Shown piece by piece: positions 7,448 to 15,476 of a stretch of DNA of 32,937 nt. The notes beneath the pieces were generated by a model that saw only the letters and a list, made by a program, of their open reading frames with translations, did not search any database and had not been told where the DNA came from. The first letter of the stretch is position 1, and each line of letters starts with the position of its first letter. The position numbers and the translations under genes are program-made. The stretch spans positions 1 through 32,937 of the forward strand of contig JAMFSN010000116.1 of assembly GCA_026225295.1 (NCBI GenBank), read 5' to 3'. Origin of the DNA: Frankia alni (GTDB lineage: Bacteria > Actinomycetota > Actinomycetes > Frankiales > Frankiaceae).

Positions 7448-8333
7448 CCGGCGGCAACGGAATCCGAGCGGTCAGTGCCATGTGATCCGACAGGTACAGC
7501 CGGCGCCCGTCGGGCCGTGCCCATGGCTCATCGAACAGCACCGCGCTGTCGATGGCCGGGGAGCCGACGGCCGGCGCCGGGACCGCCGTACCGGGGGACA
7601 CCAGGATGTAGTCGATCCGGTGGGGCGGTGATCCCGGCGGCAGGAAACGCTGATGGAAGGTCACCGGGTCGGTGGCGGCAAAGGGGTCGAGCCAGGCGCC
7701 CCCGTCCGTGATCAGCGGGTAGAGCGGCCCGTCGCTGGCGATGTTGAAGTCGCCGCTCACCACCACCAGCCGTGGGGCGGCCGCCCGGGCCCGCTCCCGG
7801 ACCGCATGGACGACGCGCACCTGGGCGCGCTGCAGACCGTGGTAGCGGTTCTGCGCGGACCAGTCGCCGTCCCGGTTGGCGGTCAGGTGGGTGTTGACGA
7901 CCACCGCCCCGGCTTCCGGCAGCTCGACGGTCAGGACGCCCCGCAGACGGCTGTTGAGCGTGCCCCGGGCCCGGAACCGCAGGCTTCCCGCCGTTGGCCG
8001 GATCCCGCGGAAGGACTGATACGACACGGCGCCGATCGGCCGGCGCGAGAAGGTCACGAGGCCGCCGGCCGGTCGCCCCCCGACGGCGCGCTTCCAGGCC
8101 ACAAAGGGGAACGACGGAAGCCGGCCCCGGATCGCCTTCAGCGTGCGGGGCTCCAGGACCTCCTGAAAATTCACCACGTCGAGATCGGACCGCTCGATAT
8201 GGTCACCGAAGTGACCCGCCCGTTCGGCCAACGGAGCCAGTTTCGCCGGCAGCCCGCACACGTTGAGCGACATCAGGTGCAGCGTCGCCGGATCTCGGGC
8301 CGCACCGTCGGGGTCCCGACCGCCGGGGGTCAT
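7437..8333 (-). CDS. Endonuclease/exonuclease/phosphatase (EEP) family hydrolase
   Basis: A 298-residue metal-dependent phosphodiesterase of the DNase I / sphingomyelinase fold. All the usual motifs appear in order: SLNVCGLP (22-29, metal/active-site Asn24), FQE (56-58, metal-binding Glu58), VNTHLTA (His), VVVSGDFNIAS (Asp and Asn), HRIDYILVS and LSDHMALTA (catalytic His near the C-terminus). No signal peptide is seen. The wording around THLTANRDGDWSAQNR and RIDYI is closest to sphingomyelinase-like or general phosphodiester members rather than exonuclease III. It starts with ATG at 8333, overlapping by 3 bases the stop of a possible 31-codon ORF. The substrate is not determined. Confidence 0.82.
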   Translation of the reverse strand: MTPGGRDPDGAARDPATLHLMSLNVCGLPAKLAPLAERAGHFGDHIERSDLDVVNFQEVLEPRTLKAIRGRLPSFPFVAWKRAVGGRPAGGLVTFSRRPIGAVSYQSFRGIRPTAGSLRFRARGTLNSRLRGVLTVELPEAGAVVVNTHLTANRDGDWSAQNRYHGLQRAQVRVVHAVRERARAAAPRLVVVSGDFNIASDGPLYPLITDGGAWLDPFAATDPVTFHQRFLPPGSPPHRIDYILVSPGTAVPAPAVGSPAIDSAVLFDEPWARPDGRRLYLSDHMALTARIPLPPAAG

Positions 8334-8425
8334 CCGGCCAGGGTCCGGCGGACCAGGGCTCGTCGGCGTCCGTCGTCCTTCAGCCGGGCCTCGAGCTCGA
8401 CGAACGCCCGGTGATATCCGTTCAC
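8330..8425 (-). CDS. Possible 31-residue peptide translationally coupled to the EEP gene
   Basis: A GTG at 8425 opens a 31-codon frame whose TGA overlaps the ATG of the EEP hydrolase in an ATGA arrangement, the classic coupling overlap. The peptide (VNGYHRAFVELEARLKDD, then an Arg-rich end RRRALVRRTLAG) is helical and basic. No good ribosome site precedes the GTG. It could be a small leader or coupling peptide, or the tail of a lost gene. I recognise no family. Confidence 0.35.
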   Translation of the reverse strand: MNGYHRAFVELEARLKDDGRRRALVRRTLAG

Positions 8426-8539
8426 GCAGCCGAGTAGAACACAGCCCGGCCCGGGGCCGCCCGGATCGGGCGGCGCCTAGGCTCGGCCGGGTGGGATGCG
8501 CGACAGCCAGGACGTTGACCGGGCGCGGGCGCCGCTGAC

Positions 8540-9358
8540 GTGCCCGAGCTGCCCGAGGTGGAGTCCGCCCGGACCGTGATCGAACGGGCCGCGTTGGACC
8601 GCACGATCATCGACGTGGACGACTCCGATTCCTACGAATGCCGGCCCCACCCGCCCGGCGCGATCCGGGCCGCCCTGGTCGGTCGCCGGCTGACGGTCGC
8701 CCATCGACGCGGCAAGAGCATGTGGTGCGACACCTCCGCCCTGGCACCGTCCGGCGAGCCGGGTCCGGCGCTGGGCATCCACCTCGGCATGTCCGGCAAG
8801 ATCGTCATCGCCAACCCGGACGGCGAGGAGATCGACGGCGGCGACTACTGGGAGCGGGGCCGGCCCCGCGGCGACTACCGCTACTCCCGCTTCGCCCTGA
8901 GCTTCGACGACGGGGGCGCGTTGATGCTCGTCGATCCGCGCCGGCTCGGCCGGGTCCGACTGGATCCGCCCGTCGAAGCGTTGGGGCCCGACGCGCTCAC
9001 CATCACGCCGGGCGGCTTCCGGGCCGTCATGGCCCGGGGCACGATCCCGGTCAAGGCCCGCCTGCTCGACCAGGACAAGATCGCCGGGGTCGGCAATCTG
9101 CTGGCCGACCAGGCCCTGTGGCTGGCCAAGGTGAGTCCGTCCCGACCGGTCGGTGAGCTTTCCCCAGCGGAGATCAACCGGCTGCACCGGGCGTTGCGCC
9201 GGACCCTCGGGGCGGCGGTGGCGGGCGGCGGGGTCCACACCCTGTCGATCATCCCGTTCCGGAAGGCGGGCGCCCGCTGCCCGCGCGACGACGCCGAGAT
9301 GCGGCGGGGCACGGTGGGCGGCCGCACGACGTGGTGGTGTGCGCGTGAGCAGGCCTGA
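8540..9358 (+). CDS. Fpg/Nei-family DNA glycosylase with degenerate zinc finger
   Basis: A 272-residue base-excision repair enzyme. It begins MPELPEVE, so Pro2 (the Schiff-base nucleophile once Met is removed), Glu3 and Glu6 are in place; Lys59 in HRRGKSMW is the conserved Lys; LGMSGKI and DPRRLGR follow; the H2TH motif is DQDKIAGVGNLLADQALW with the DNA-contacting Asn. The C-terminal finger is altered: Cys247 and Cys267 remain, but the positions of the second and fourth ligands carry Asp250 and Glu270, while Arg262 of the hairpin tip is kept. It may be a zincless-finger variant or use Asp/Glu as ligands. Start is GTG at 8540. The following GNAT gene overlaps its end by 14 bases. Confidence 0.88.
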   Translation: MPELPEVESARTVIERAALDRTIIDVDDSDSYECRPHPPGAIRAALVGRRLTVAHRRGKSMWCDTSALAPSGEPGPALGIHLGMSGKIVIANPDGEEIDGGDYWERGRPRGDYRYSRFALSFDDGGALMLVDPRRLGRVRLDPPVEALGPDALTITPGGFRAVMARGTIPVKARLLDQDKIAGVGNLLADQALWLAKVSPSRPVGELSPAEINRLHRALRRTLGAAVAGGGVHTLSIIPFRKAGARCPRDDAEMRRGTVGGRTTWWCAREQA

Positions 9359-9983
9359 CGCAAGGGCCGGCTCCGGCGCCGGTTCCGATGAGCTGGCGGT
9401 CCGGGTCCGCCGCGTCGAGCCCGGGGACGCGCAGCGGCTCCGGACCCTGCGGCTGGCCGCGCTGACCGACGCCCCCGGGTCGTTCTGGCAGACGGTCGCG
9501 GGGGAAAGGGCCCGCCCCTTCGCGGACTGGCAGGCGCGGGCCGGGCGGCATGCGGCCGGCGATGCTCACACGACCCTGTTGCTGGAACGTTCTGGCTGGC
9601 CCGAGCGGTCCGGTGAGCTGGTCGGGATGACCGACGTCCATCAGCCCTCGTCAGCCCCCGAATTCCGGGAGCTGGCCGCGATGTGGGTCGCGCCGGACGC
9701 CCGCGGTTCGGGCGCCGCCGACGCGCTGCTCGACGCGGCGGTCGGGTGGTCCCGGTCGGTGGGCGCGATCGGCGTCCGGTTGTGGGTCGTACCGGGCAAC
9801 GCCGCCGCCGTGCGCCTGTATCAGCGCCACGGTTTCACGGTGATCGGGGAACCGGAAGGCGACTACGACGACCCGCTCGGCAAGGTCTACATCCCGATGC
9901 TGCTGGCCCTCGACCACGAGGAAGCCGCCTCGCCAACGTTCCTGGAGCGGGCCCGGGCGGCCTGGACCGACGACTCGGCCTGA
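9345..9983 (+). CDS. GNAT-family N-acetyltransferase
   Basis: A 212-residue acetyltransferase. LAVRVRRVEPGDAQRLRTLRLAAL starts the fold; ELAAMWVAPDARGSGAADALLDAAVGW contains the acetyl-CoA pyrophosphate loop (ARGSGAA in place of RGxGxG/A); GVRLWVVPGNAAAVRLYQRHGF is the standard C-terminal signature. I chose the GTG at 9345 because it overlaps the glycosylase stop (9356-9358) and gives a fold-length protein; the frame is open further upstream only inside the glycosylase gene. The overlap implies translational coupling with the DNA glycosylase. The acceptor is not known, and a repair link is speculation. Confidence 0.85.
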   Translation: MSRPDARAGSGAGSDELAVRVRRVEPGDAQRLRTLRLAALTDAPGSFWQTVAGERARPFADWQARAGRHAAGDAHTTLLLERSGWPERSGELVGMTDVHQPSSAPEFRELAAMWVAPDARGSGAADALLDAAVGWSRSVGAIGVRLWVVPGNAAAVRLYQRHGFTVIGEPEGDYDDPLGKVYIPMLLALDHEEAASPTFLERARAAWTDDSA

Positions 9984-10100
9984 CCGCTCCAGCGGCGTCG
10001 CTAATCCACCGGCCATTCTGTTCTCTGCCCCCCACTGATCGCCCCGAAGGCGAGTACGGCAGTCTCAGCGTCGAGAGACGTCGCCGGGGGGACGGTAGGA

Positions 10101-11039
10101 ATGGTGGCTCGTGAAGGGGAAGACTCGGCGTCGTGGCGCCGGGTCGGAGAAATGGCCGCGCTCGCCGCGGTCCCGGTGCCGGTGCTGGCCGCGCTCCTGT
10201 TTTATTTCGGATTCGTGCGTTCCCAGGTCATCTGCGGGTATTTCGGTATTGAGGTCAGTCTGCTGGGATTCTCGGCGACCGACTTTGATATACGCAGCGC
10301 CCGGGTGGTTTCGGATCCGCTCACCACCCTCGGAATGTCGGTCCTCCTCGGGATCGCGGTCCATCTGGCCGTGACCTGGGCATTGAGACGGCAGCCGCCG
10401 TCGGGTCGGCTGTGCCGAGCGGCCGCTCCGGTGGCACTCGGGCTCGGGGCTTTGTTGTTGCTGGGCGCTTTGGACGGGCTGGGTCGGCTGCCGGGCGGCC
10501 CTGCGGTCGTTTTCGTGTCGTCAATGAACGCGGCGCTCATGCTGGGCGCGGGCGCCGTTCTGCTGGAATACGCCGTCTACCTGGCCGAGCAGCGGCGCCT
10601 GCGTGGTTGGCGGCAGCGCCGCCGTAGCCGGCGCCGACGCGATCCGGCCCCGCCGCCATTGATGAGCAGCGCGCTGACCGCGGGACGTCGACTGGTGGTC
10701 GTCGGGCTCCTGCTCAGCGCGTTGTTCTGGGGATTCACCGTCAAGGCGGCCCAGCAGGGGGCGGCCGTCACCAACAGCATCGCCCGGTCGGTCGCCAGTC
10801 AGCCGGAAGCCATCGTCTACACCCGTCGACGACTGCAGATCAGCGGTTTCGGGGTGGCGGTGGTACCGCTACCGGGCGGCGCGGATGACTGGCACTACCG
10901 GTACACCGGCCTGCATGTCCTGTTTTACAGCGGCAAGCGCTGGTTCCTCCTGCCTACGGAATGGCGCCGCGACAATGGCGCCCCCGTGGTCATTCTGAAC
11001 GATGACCCGACAACGCTGCGCGTGGATATGCGTCCGTAG
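10101..11039 (+). CDS. Hypothetical membrane protein with five predicted helices and an exported C-terminal domain
   Basis: I do not recognise a family in this 312-residue protein. Hydrophobic segments lie at about 18-38, 75-94, 105-124, 132-157 and 195-215. A strongly basic cytoplasmic loop (about 163-180, rich in Arg) sits before the last helix, and the remaining 100 residues are soluble and probably outside. That tail contains the aromatic stretches DDWHYRYTGLHVLFYSG and KRWFLLPTEWRRD and ends with NDDPTTLRVDMRP. A purine-rich ribosome site precedes the ATG at 10101. It is followed by a convergent lipoprotein gene and appears to be transcribed alone. Conserved aromatic content in the tail could mean ligand binding, but that is unsupported. 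Confidence 0.7.
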   Translation: MVAREGEDSASWRRVGEMAALAAVPVPVLAALLFYFGFVRSQVICGYFGIEVSLLGFSATDFDIRSARVVSDPLTTLGMSVLLGIAVHLAVTWALRRQPPSGRLCRAAAPVALGLGALLLLGALDGLGRLPGGPAVVFVSSMNAALMLGAGAVLLEYAVYLAEQRRLRGWRQRRRSRRRRDPAPPPLMSSALTAGRRLVVVGLLLSALFWGFTVKAAQQGAAVTNSIARSVASQPEAIVYTRRRLQISGFGVAVVPLPGGADDWHYRYTGLHVLFYSGKRWFLLPTEWRRDNGAPVVILNDDPTTLRVDMRP

Positions 11040-11062
11040 GGACCCTGGGCCGTAGAGATCCG

Positions 11063-11557
11063 CTACGGCGTCGGCGTCAGCGTTGGCGACGGCCACGGCG
11101 GCGCGGGGTTGGTGGTGGGCGTTGTCGGAGTAGGCGGCGTTGGCGAGGCCGGGGGCACGGTCGCCGGCGCTGTCGGCACCGGTGGCTCGCCTCCCGGTGC
11201 CCCGCCTACCGCTGGAACTGCTGTGGGCGCCCGCGGGGCGAAGACCGAGCCCGGAGGCGGCGTCCCGGACCCGCCCGGAGCGATCTGTGTATCTACGGCG
11301 GCCGGGTCGGCCGTAACCGGTCCGTCAGTTCGGCCGGGAAGCATCGGAATTCCCGGATCACCCCCCGGTGCGGCCGTTTGCGCGATCTGAGGCTGGCCTC
11401 CGGCCGCATTCGCTGTCCGGGCAACCGAGATGGTCCGACCGGCCTGACCTGCATTTGACGCCTTTTGGCCACCCGCGCAGGAAGTTGCCAGGCCGCAAAC
11501 GGCAATGGCTCCGACCAGCAACAGCAACCGTGGCGTGACGATTTCCCCCGTAGTCAC
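11063..11557 (-). CDS. Proline/glycine/threonine-rich lipoprotein, unknown function
   Basis: A 164-residue protein of low complexity. The hydrophobic start LLLLVGAIAVCG and lipobox LATSC (Cys27) predict a membrane-anchored lipoprotein. The mature part is almost entirely Gly/Pro/Ala/Thr, ending in a PTPPTPTTPTT-like tail, consistent with a cell-wall-spanning disordered segment and no catalytic domain. The start is uncertain: GTG at 11557 has no ribosome site, whereas a TTG 33 bases downstream has GGGGGAA upstream and would still leave a full signal peptide. It is convergent with the preceding membrane protein gene, leaving only 23 bases between stops. Confidence 0.6.
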   Translation of the reverse strand: MTTGEIVTPRLLLLVGAIAVCGLATSCAGGQKASNAGQAGRTISVARTANAAGGQPQIAQTAAPGGDPGIPMLPGRTDGPVTADPAAVDTQIAPGGSGTPPPGSVFAPRAPTAVPAVGGAPGGEPPVPTAPATVPPASPTPPTPTTPTTNPAPPWPSPTLTPTP

Positions 11558-11621
11558 GTTGTCATAGTCGCCTATCGATAACCGCGCCGTTGCAGCGGGT
11601 CACCGGATCGCCGCCCGAGGG

Positions 11622-12371
11622 TCAGGCCGGGGCCGGGAGGGCCTCCGTGAACAGGGCGGTGATGCGCTGCCAGTGCTGTTCGGACGCGGCCTCGTCGTAG
11701 GTCGGGTTGTCCGGTACCGCGAAGCCGTGCCCGGCCCCCGGATAGAGCTCGAGCTGGTAGGCGGCACCGGCCGCGTCCAGCGCGGCGGCGAGCAGCTTCT
11801 GGTTCTCCGGGGTGCAGTGCGGGTCGTTGTCGGCGACGCCGAAGTACAGCCGCGCGCGGATGTTCCGGGCCTGCCGGTGCGGGCTGGCCGGATCGTCGGT
11901 CGCGATCCCGCCGCCGTGGATGGACGCGGCGGCGGCGATCCGGTCCGGATGGGCGCCGGCGAGGGTGAAGGACATCAGCCCGCCCCGGCAGTAGCCGACG
12001 GACCCGACCCGCTCGGCGTCCACGCCGGGCTGGTCGGCCAGCGCGTCCAACAGCGCCGCGACATCGCTCATAACCGCGGCTGGCGGGGCGAGGGCGTTGA
12101 CGGCGCCCAGCCGGGCCCGCTCGTCCGGGTCGGTGAAGACCGTCGCCAGGTTGAACGGTTCAAATACCCCCGACCGGTAGAACACGTTCGGCATCGCGAC
12201 GAGGAAGCTCGAGGTCGCCAGCCGGGCGGCCATGTCGTGCATGAGCGGGCGTACACCACCGGCGTCCGGAAAGAAGATCACGGCCCGGGCCGGCGGCACC
12301 GGTCCCGCCGAGTGCAGGTGGACCTCCATCGTCCCGTCGTCGGTCCGTACGTCCAACCGGGTTACCGGCAC
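11622..12371 (-). CDS. Dienelactone hydrolase-family protein
   Basis: A 249-residue alpha/beta hydrolase of the dienelactone hydrolase family. The nucleophile elbow is GYCRGG with Cys128 rather than Ser, as in true dienelactone hydrolases; Asp181 (FGVADND) and His215 (GAGHGF) complete the triad. An early PDAGGVRPLMHDMAARLA segment and NVFYRSG are family-typical. It opens lactone or ester bonds; chlorocatechol-pathway activity is possible, but no aromatic-degradation genes lie nearby, so the substrate is open. The start is GTG at 12371 with GGAGG about 10 bases upstream. No signal peptide is present. Confidence 0.88.
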   Translation of the reverse strand: MPVTRLDVRTDDGTMEVHLHSAGPVPPARAVIFFPDAGGVRPLMHDMAARLATSSFLVAMPNVFYRSGVFEPFNLATVFTDPDERARLGAVNALAPPAAVMSDVAALLDALADQPGVDAERVGSVGYCRGGLMSFTLAGAHPDRIAAAASIHGGGIATDDPASPHRQARNIRARLYFGVADNDPHCTPENQKLLAAALDAAGAAYQLELYPGAGHGFAVPDNPTYDEAASEQHWQRITALFTEALPAPA

Positions 12372-12419
12372 GAAGCCGCCTCCTCCACCTTCCCGCCCGA
12401 GGTTCCTGCGGGCAACCTC

Positions 12420-13514
12420 TCACAACCGGGCCCGGGCCTTGCGGCGGGTCAGGGGCGGGCGGTGGAAGGGGGCCGCGCGGTCGGCGGACCAGGGGGCGGT
12501 CGGCGCGGCGCACAGCGAGGCGAACTGGAGCAGAACGGTGTCGTAGTTGACCCGCCAGCCGGCGAAATCCCGCCAGGCCTGGTCCCGGTCGTCGCGGAGC
12601 CGAGCCCCGGCCGCGGCCAACCGGTCGCACATCTGCTCGAATTCGTCCCGCCGCACGGCGATCGGATCGGCGGGGTCCGGGTCCGGGTCGTACGGCATGG
12701 CGAAAAAGTCGGCGATCCGGCGCAGCGACAGGTAGCCGGCCCGGATGCACAGCTCCGCCTCGGGCTGGCGCGGCAGGTCGAGCGTGGAGGAGGTGATCGA
12801 GGCGGCGTCGAGCACCGCGCCAGCCGCGGTCACCCACGACCGGTCCGGCTGCGGAGAGCGGAAGAACACCAGGCTGGACGCGGAGGTGTGGGTCTCCTCG
12901 ATGTCGCTGAACCACCGGGCCCACTCCGGCCACAGTTGATCGAGGGTCTCGAGGCCGCCGATGAGGGCCAGCCGTTCCAGCAGCTCCGTACCGCTGGGCG
13001 GCGAACCGGCCTGGGTCTCCAGCGTCGTCACCATGATCTCCCGGCGGGAGTACGACGCGTAGATGGCCGGCAGATAGGAGATCAGCAGCGCGAGCAGACC
13101 CAGTCCGAGAGCGGCCTCGATGAAGGCGCTGGCCGTGGTGGGCAGGTCCCGGGGCGGCAGGAAACCGAGGGTGAGCAGCGACGATCCACTCTCGATGAAC
13201 GCCTTGCGCCAGGGCTGGATGCCGAGCGACCAGTCGATGAGGGTGAAGCCGCCCATCACCAGCGTCAGCCAGGCCACCGGCAGGGCCAGGAGTCCGAACG
13301 GCCCGTACAGGGCCATGATCCGATCGCGACCGCGGTAGTCCCCTGACCGCCGGGTGACCAGCTCGAAGACGAGCCGCAGACCCTGGAAGACCCACCGGGT
13401 GATGAGGATGGGGATGGCCCGGGGGACCGCCAGCGTCTGGACCGCCGACAGCACCGTCGCGATGACGACGGCGGCCCCGACGAGGCCGGCGAGGACCTCC
13501 GCGACGGTCGTCAT
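12420..13514 (-). CDS. Membrane protein with a K+-channel-like pore loop
   Basis: A 364-residue protein. Hydrophobic helices lie near 5-28, 68-92 and 130-152; between the last two, residues 105-118 read KAFIESGSSLLTLGF, closely matching the pore helix and selectivity filter of two-helix potassium channels (SSxxTxGF, here S111, S112, T115, G117). The C-terminal 200 residues are soluble and helical, with no recognisable RCK or nucleotide-binding signature. It could be a ligand-gated or orphan cation channel; the single TLGF filter differs from the canonical TVGYG, so selectivity is uncertain. The ATG at 13514 has a GGAGG ribosome site adjoining a large hairpin. It lies downstream of the DUF1269 gene on the same strand. 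Confidence 0.65.
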   Translation of the reverse strand: MTTVAEVLAGLVGAAVVIATVLSAVQTLAVPRAIPILITRWVFQGLRLVFELVTRRSGDYRGRDRIMALYGPFGLLALPVAWLTLVMGGFTLIDWSLGIQPWRKAFIESGSSLLTLGFLPPRDLPTTASAFIEAALGLGLLALLISYLPAIYASYSRREIMVTTLETQAGSPPSGTELLERLALIGGLETLDQLWPEWARWFSDIEETHTSASSLVFFRSPQPDRSWVTAAGAVLDAASITSSTLDLPRQPEAELCIRAGYLSLRRIADFFAMPYDPDPDPADPIAVRRDEFEQMCDRLAAAGARLRDDRDQAWRDFAGWRVNYDTVLLQFASLCAAPTAPWSADRAAPFHRPPLTRRKARARL

Positions 13515-13523
13515 GGGCCGCCT

Positions 13524-13559
13524 CCGTTCCCCATCCGGACGGGCCCGGATACGGAACGG
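13524..13559 (-). promoter_or_regulatory. Large hairpin next to the channel-gene ribosome site
   Basis: CCGTTCC (13524-13530) with GGAACGG (13553-13559), and ATCCGG (13533-13538) with CCGGAT (13545-13550), form a 13-pair stem with a 2x2 internal loop and a 6-base loop. On the transcribed strand the stem ends directly at the GGAGG ribosome site of the channel-like gene. It may be a terminator after the DUF1269 gene or a translational control element. Confidence 0.45.
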
Positions 13560-13600
13560 TGTCTACCGGATGCCCGCGCCGACTTTCGCTCGGGGGCCGG

Positions 13601-14110
13601 TCAGGCCATCTGGTTGGCGGCCTGGCTGACCTGGCGGTCGAGTTCCCGGGCGTCGACGTCGAGCTGGCGCTCGACCCGGCGGTCGGCCTTGAGCTCCGCC
13701 TTGCGCATGGTCGATTCGATCGTCGACTCGCCGACCACGACCAACGCCGCGTCGCCGGCGTCGATCGTCTCGCCCAACTCCTTGAGGTCCGAGCGGGACA
13801 TGCCCCGCCACACGTGGCCGGCCACCCCGCCCGCGACGCCGCCGACGGCGGCCGCGCCGAGGATCGCCGGCGGGAACAGCAGCCCGACCACGGCCCCGGC
13901 GGCGATCCCGCCCCAGGTGCCGTGGCGGGTGGCGGTTTCGCCCTTGTGCACGTGGACCTTGCCCTCGAGGTCCTTGCTGACCACCGCCGCGTCGTAGCTG
14001 CCGACCATCCCCCCGTCGTGCAGATCCTTGACCAGCGAATAGTCCGCCTCCGCGGCGGCGGGGCTGTCGTAGGCGCCGAGGAACAGGAAGACGCTGTCGG
14101 TCTGAGCCAT
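13601..14110 (-). CDS. DUF1269-type stress-associated protein
   Basis: A 169-residue protein of the DUF1269 / general-stress family. The ferredoxin-like N-terminal part (FLFLGAYDSPAAAEADYSLVKDLHDGG, then YDAAVVSKDLEGKVHVHKGE) is followed by a glycine-rich hydrophobic hairpin (GTWGGIAAGAVVGLLFPP onward, about 64-100) that probably inserts in or lies on the membrane, then DLKELGETIDAGDAALVVVGE and a charged helix. Members are often induced by stress in actinobacteria, but no biochemical role is established. A strong GGAGG lies before the ATG at 14110. It is downstream of the GH5 gene but separated from it by a hairpin. Confidence 0.8.
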   Translation of the reverse strand: MAQTDSVFLFLGAYDSPAAAEADYSLVKDLHDGGMVGSYDAAVVSKDLEGKVHVHKGETATRHGTWGGIAAGAVVGLLFPPAILGAAAVGGVAGGVAGHVWRGMSRSDLKELGETIDAGDAALVVVGESTIESTMRKAELKADRRVERQLDVDARELDRQVSQAANQMA

Positions 14111-14139
14111 GGGAGAACCTCCGGGGAGATCGGGACGCG

Positions 14140-14164
14140 CCGTGGGCCACCGGTGTGGCCACGG
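14140..14164 (-). terminator. Terminator-like hairpin after the GH5 gene
   Basis: CCGTGG-G-CCAC (14140-14150) pairs with GTGGCCACGG (14155-14164), one base bulged, around the tetraloop CGGT. It lies 53 bases past the GH5 stop, on the way to the DUF1269 start. No T-run follows. Confidence 0.5.
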
Positions 14165-14216
14165 TCAGCGTTCCCGCGCCGCCGCCGGCCACGTCCTCCC
14201 ATCCGGGTGACCCGCG

Positions 14217-15476
14217 CTACCCGGCCTGGGCGATCAGGTGGGCGCGCAGCCCGGCGCCCATCGCGGTCGGGGTTCCCTGGTAGTCGGAGACCAGCCCCGG
14301 GAAGCTGCAGTCGTAGGTGTTCCAGGCCCACGCGAGGTAGCTGTCGTGGTGGGCGTCGAGCCAGCCCATCACCTGGTTGATGTAGGTCGCCGCACAGTCG
14401 TTCTCACCGATCTCACCAGCGACGATGGGGACGGCCGCCGCGACCGGCCCGACCTGGCTGTCCAGGCACGAGGTCGTGTTGCAGCCGCTGAAGTTGTAGC
14501 TGTGGATCGAGGCGACCAGGTTGCCGGTCGGGTCGGTGGGCCGGTTGGCGAGCCAACCGGTCACGTCCCCGCCCCAGTTGAGCCCGCCGGCCAGCACGAC
14601 GTTCTTCGCGCCCGTCGCGCGGACCGCGTTGACCAGCGACTGCATGCCGGCGGTCGGGTAGCCGGTTCCACACTCCCCGCCGTCCCGCCAGCAGGTCCAG
14701 GTGATGTCGTGCGGCTCGTTGTAGAGGTCGAACAGCACCCCGGTGTCGCCGGCGTAGGCGGTGGCCACCGAGGTCCAGAAGGCGGGGGAGTGGTCGGCGT
14801 CGGCCATGTCCTGCTGGCCGGTCGCCTGCGCGGTGCCCGCCGCGTTCCAGTGCAGGTCGAGCACGACGGCCAGGCCGTGAGCCCGCAGCACCTTCACATA
14901 AGCGGCGATCGCCTGGCGGTACGTGGCGCCCGAATAGGCGGCCGGGGCGCCGTTGATCCCCAGCCAGCAGTCCTCGTTGAGGGGGACCCGGACGGTGTTG
15001 ATCTTCCAGGCGGCCATGGCCGTGACCGACGCGTCGTCGCTGGGTCCGTCGAAGATGCCCCAGTTCTGGATGCAGGCGTACTCGGTGCCGGCCCGGTCGA
15101 CGCCCAGCAGGCGGACCGCCCGCCCGGAGCCGTTCAGGATCGCGGTTCCCGACACGCGCAGTCCGCTCATGGCGCCCGTCGCCGGGGGCGCCGTGGTGGG
15201 CGCGGCCGGTGTCGTCGGGGCGCTGGTCGGGGTGACGGTCGGCTTCACGGTCGGCCCGGCGGTGGGTGACGCGGGCTGGGTGGTCGGCGCTTTCGTCGGG
15301 CTGGTCACCCCGGCCGAGGGGGAGACCGTGGCGGTGGAGCCGCCCGTCCCGCCACCGCCCCCACCGGGCAGGCCGGCCGGTCCGCAGCCGGCGATTACGG
15401 CGACGGCGACCGCCGCCAGCGCCGAGCCGCGGGCCGCCCGTTTCAGGGGTCGCCGGGTTCCGTGGTCCAGGATCAA
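14217..15476 (-). CDS. Secreted GH5-family glycoside hydrolase (endoglucanase-like lipoprotein)
   Basis: A 419-residue protein. A basic N-terminus (RRPLKRAARG), a hydrophobic stretch and lipobox VIAGC (Cys31) indicate a surface lipoprotein; a Pro/Thr linker runs to about 110. The catalytic part has SGLRVSGTAILNGSGRAVRLLGV, INTVRVPLNEDCW, VVLDLHWN, the acid/base Glu254 in FDLYNEP, SIHSYNF, and the nucleophile Glu355 in VAGEIGE, the full GH5 pattern. It likely cuts beta-1,4-glucans or mannans of plant material. The start is inferred as TTG at 15476 with GGAG 8 bases upstream; the frame stays open further but then runs antisense to the GNAT gene. It is monocistronic and divergent from that GNAT gene. 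Confidence 0.85.
   Translation of the reverse strand: MILDHGTRRPLKRAARGSALAAVAVAVIAGCGPAGLPGGGGGGTGGSTATVSPSAGVTSPTKAPTTQPASPTAGPTVKPTVTPTSAPTTPAAPTTAPPATGAMSGLRVSGTAILNGSGRAVRLLGVDRAGTEYACIQNWGIFDGPSDDASVTAMAAWKINTVRVPLNEDCWLGINGAPAAYSGATYRQAIAAYVKVLRAHGLAVVLDLHWNAAGTAQATGQQDMADADHSPAFWTSVATAYAGDTGVLFDLYNEPHDITWTCWRDGGECGTGYPTAGMQSLVNAVRATGAKNVVLAGGLNWGGDVTGWLANRPTDPTGNLVASIHSYNFSGCNTTSCLDSQVGPVAAAVPIVAGEIGENDCAATYINQVMGWLDAHHDSYLAWAWNTYDCSFPGLVSDYQGTPTAMGAGLRAHLIAQAG

Noticed and set aside
12160-14331. 723-residue leftward open frame
   Set aside because: It overlaps three supported genes (dienelactone hydrolase, channel, DUF1269) in another frame; the translation is Pro/Arg-rich and has no domain.
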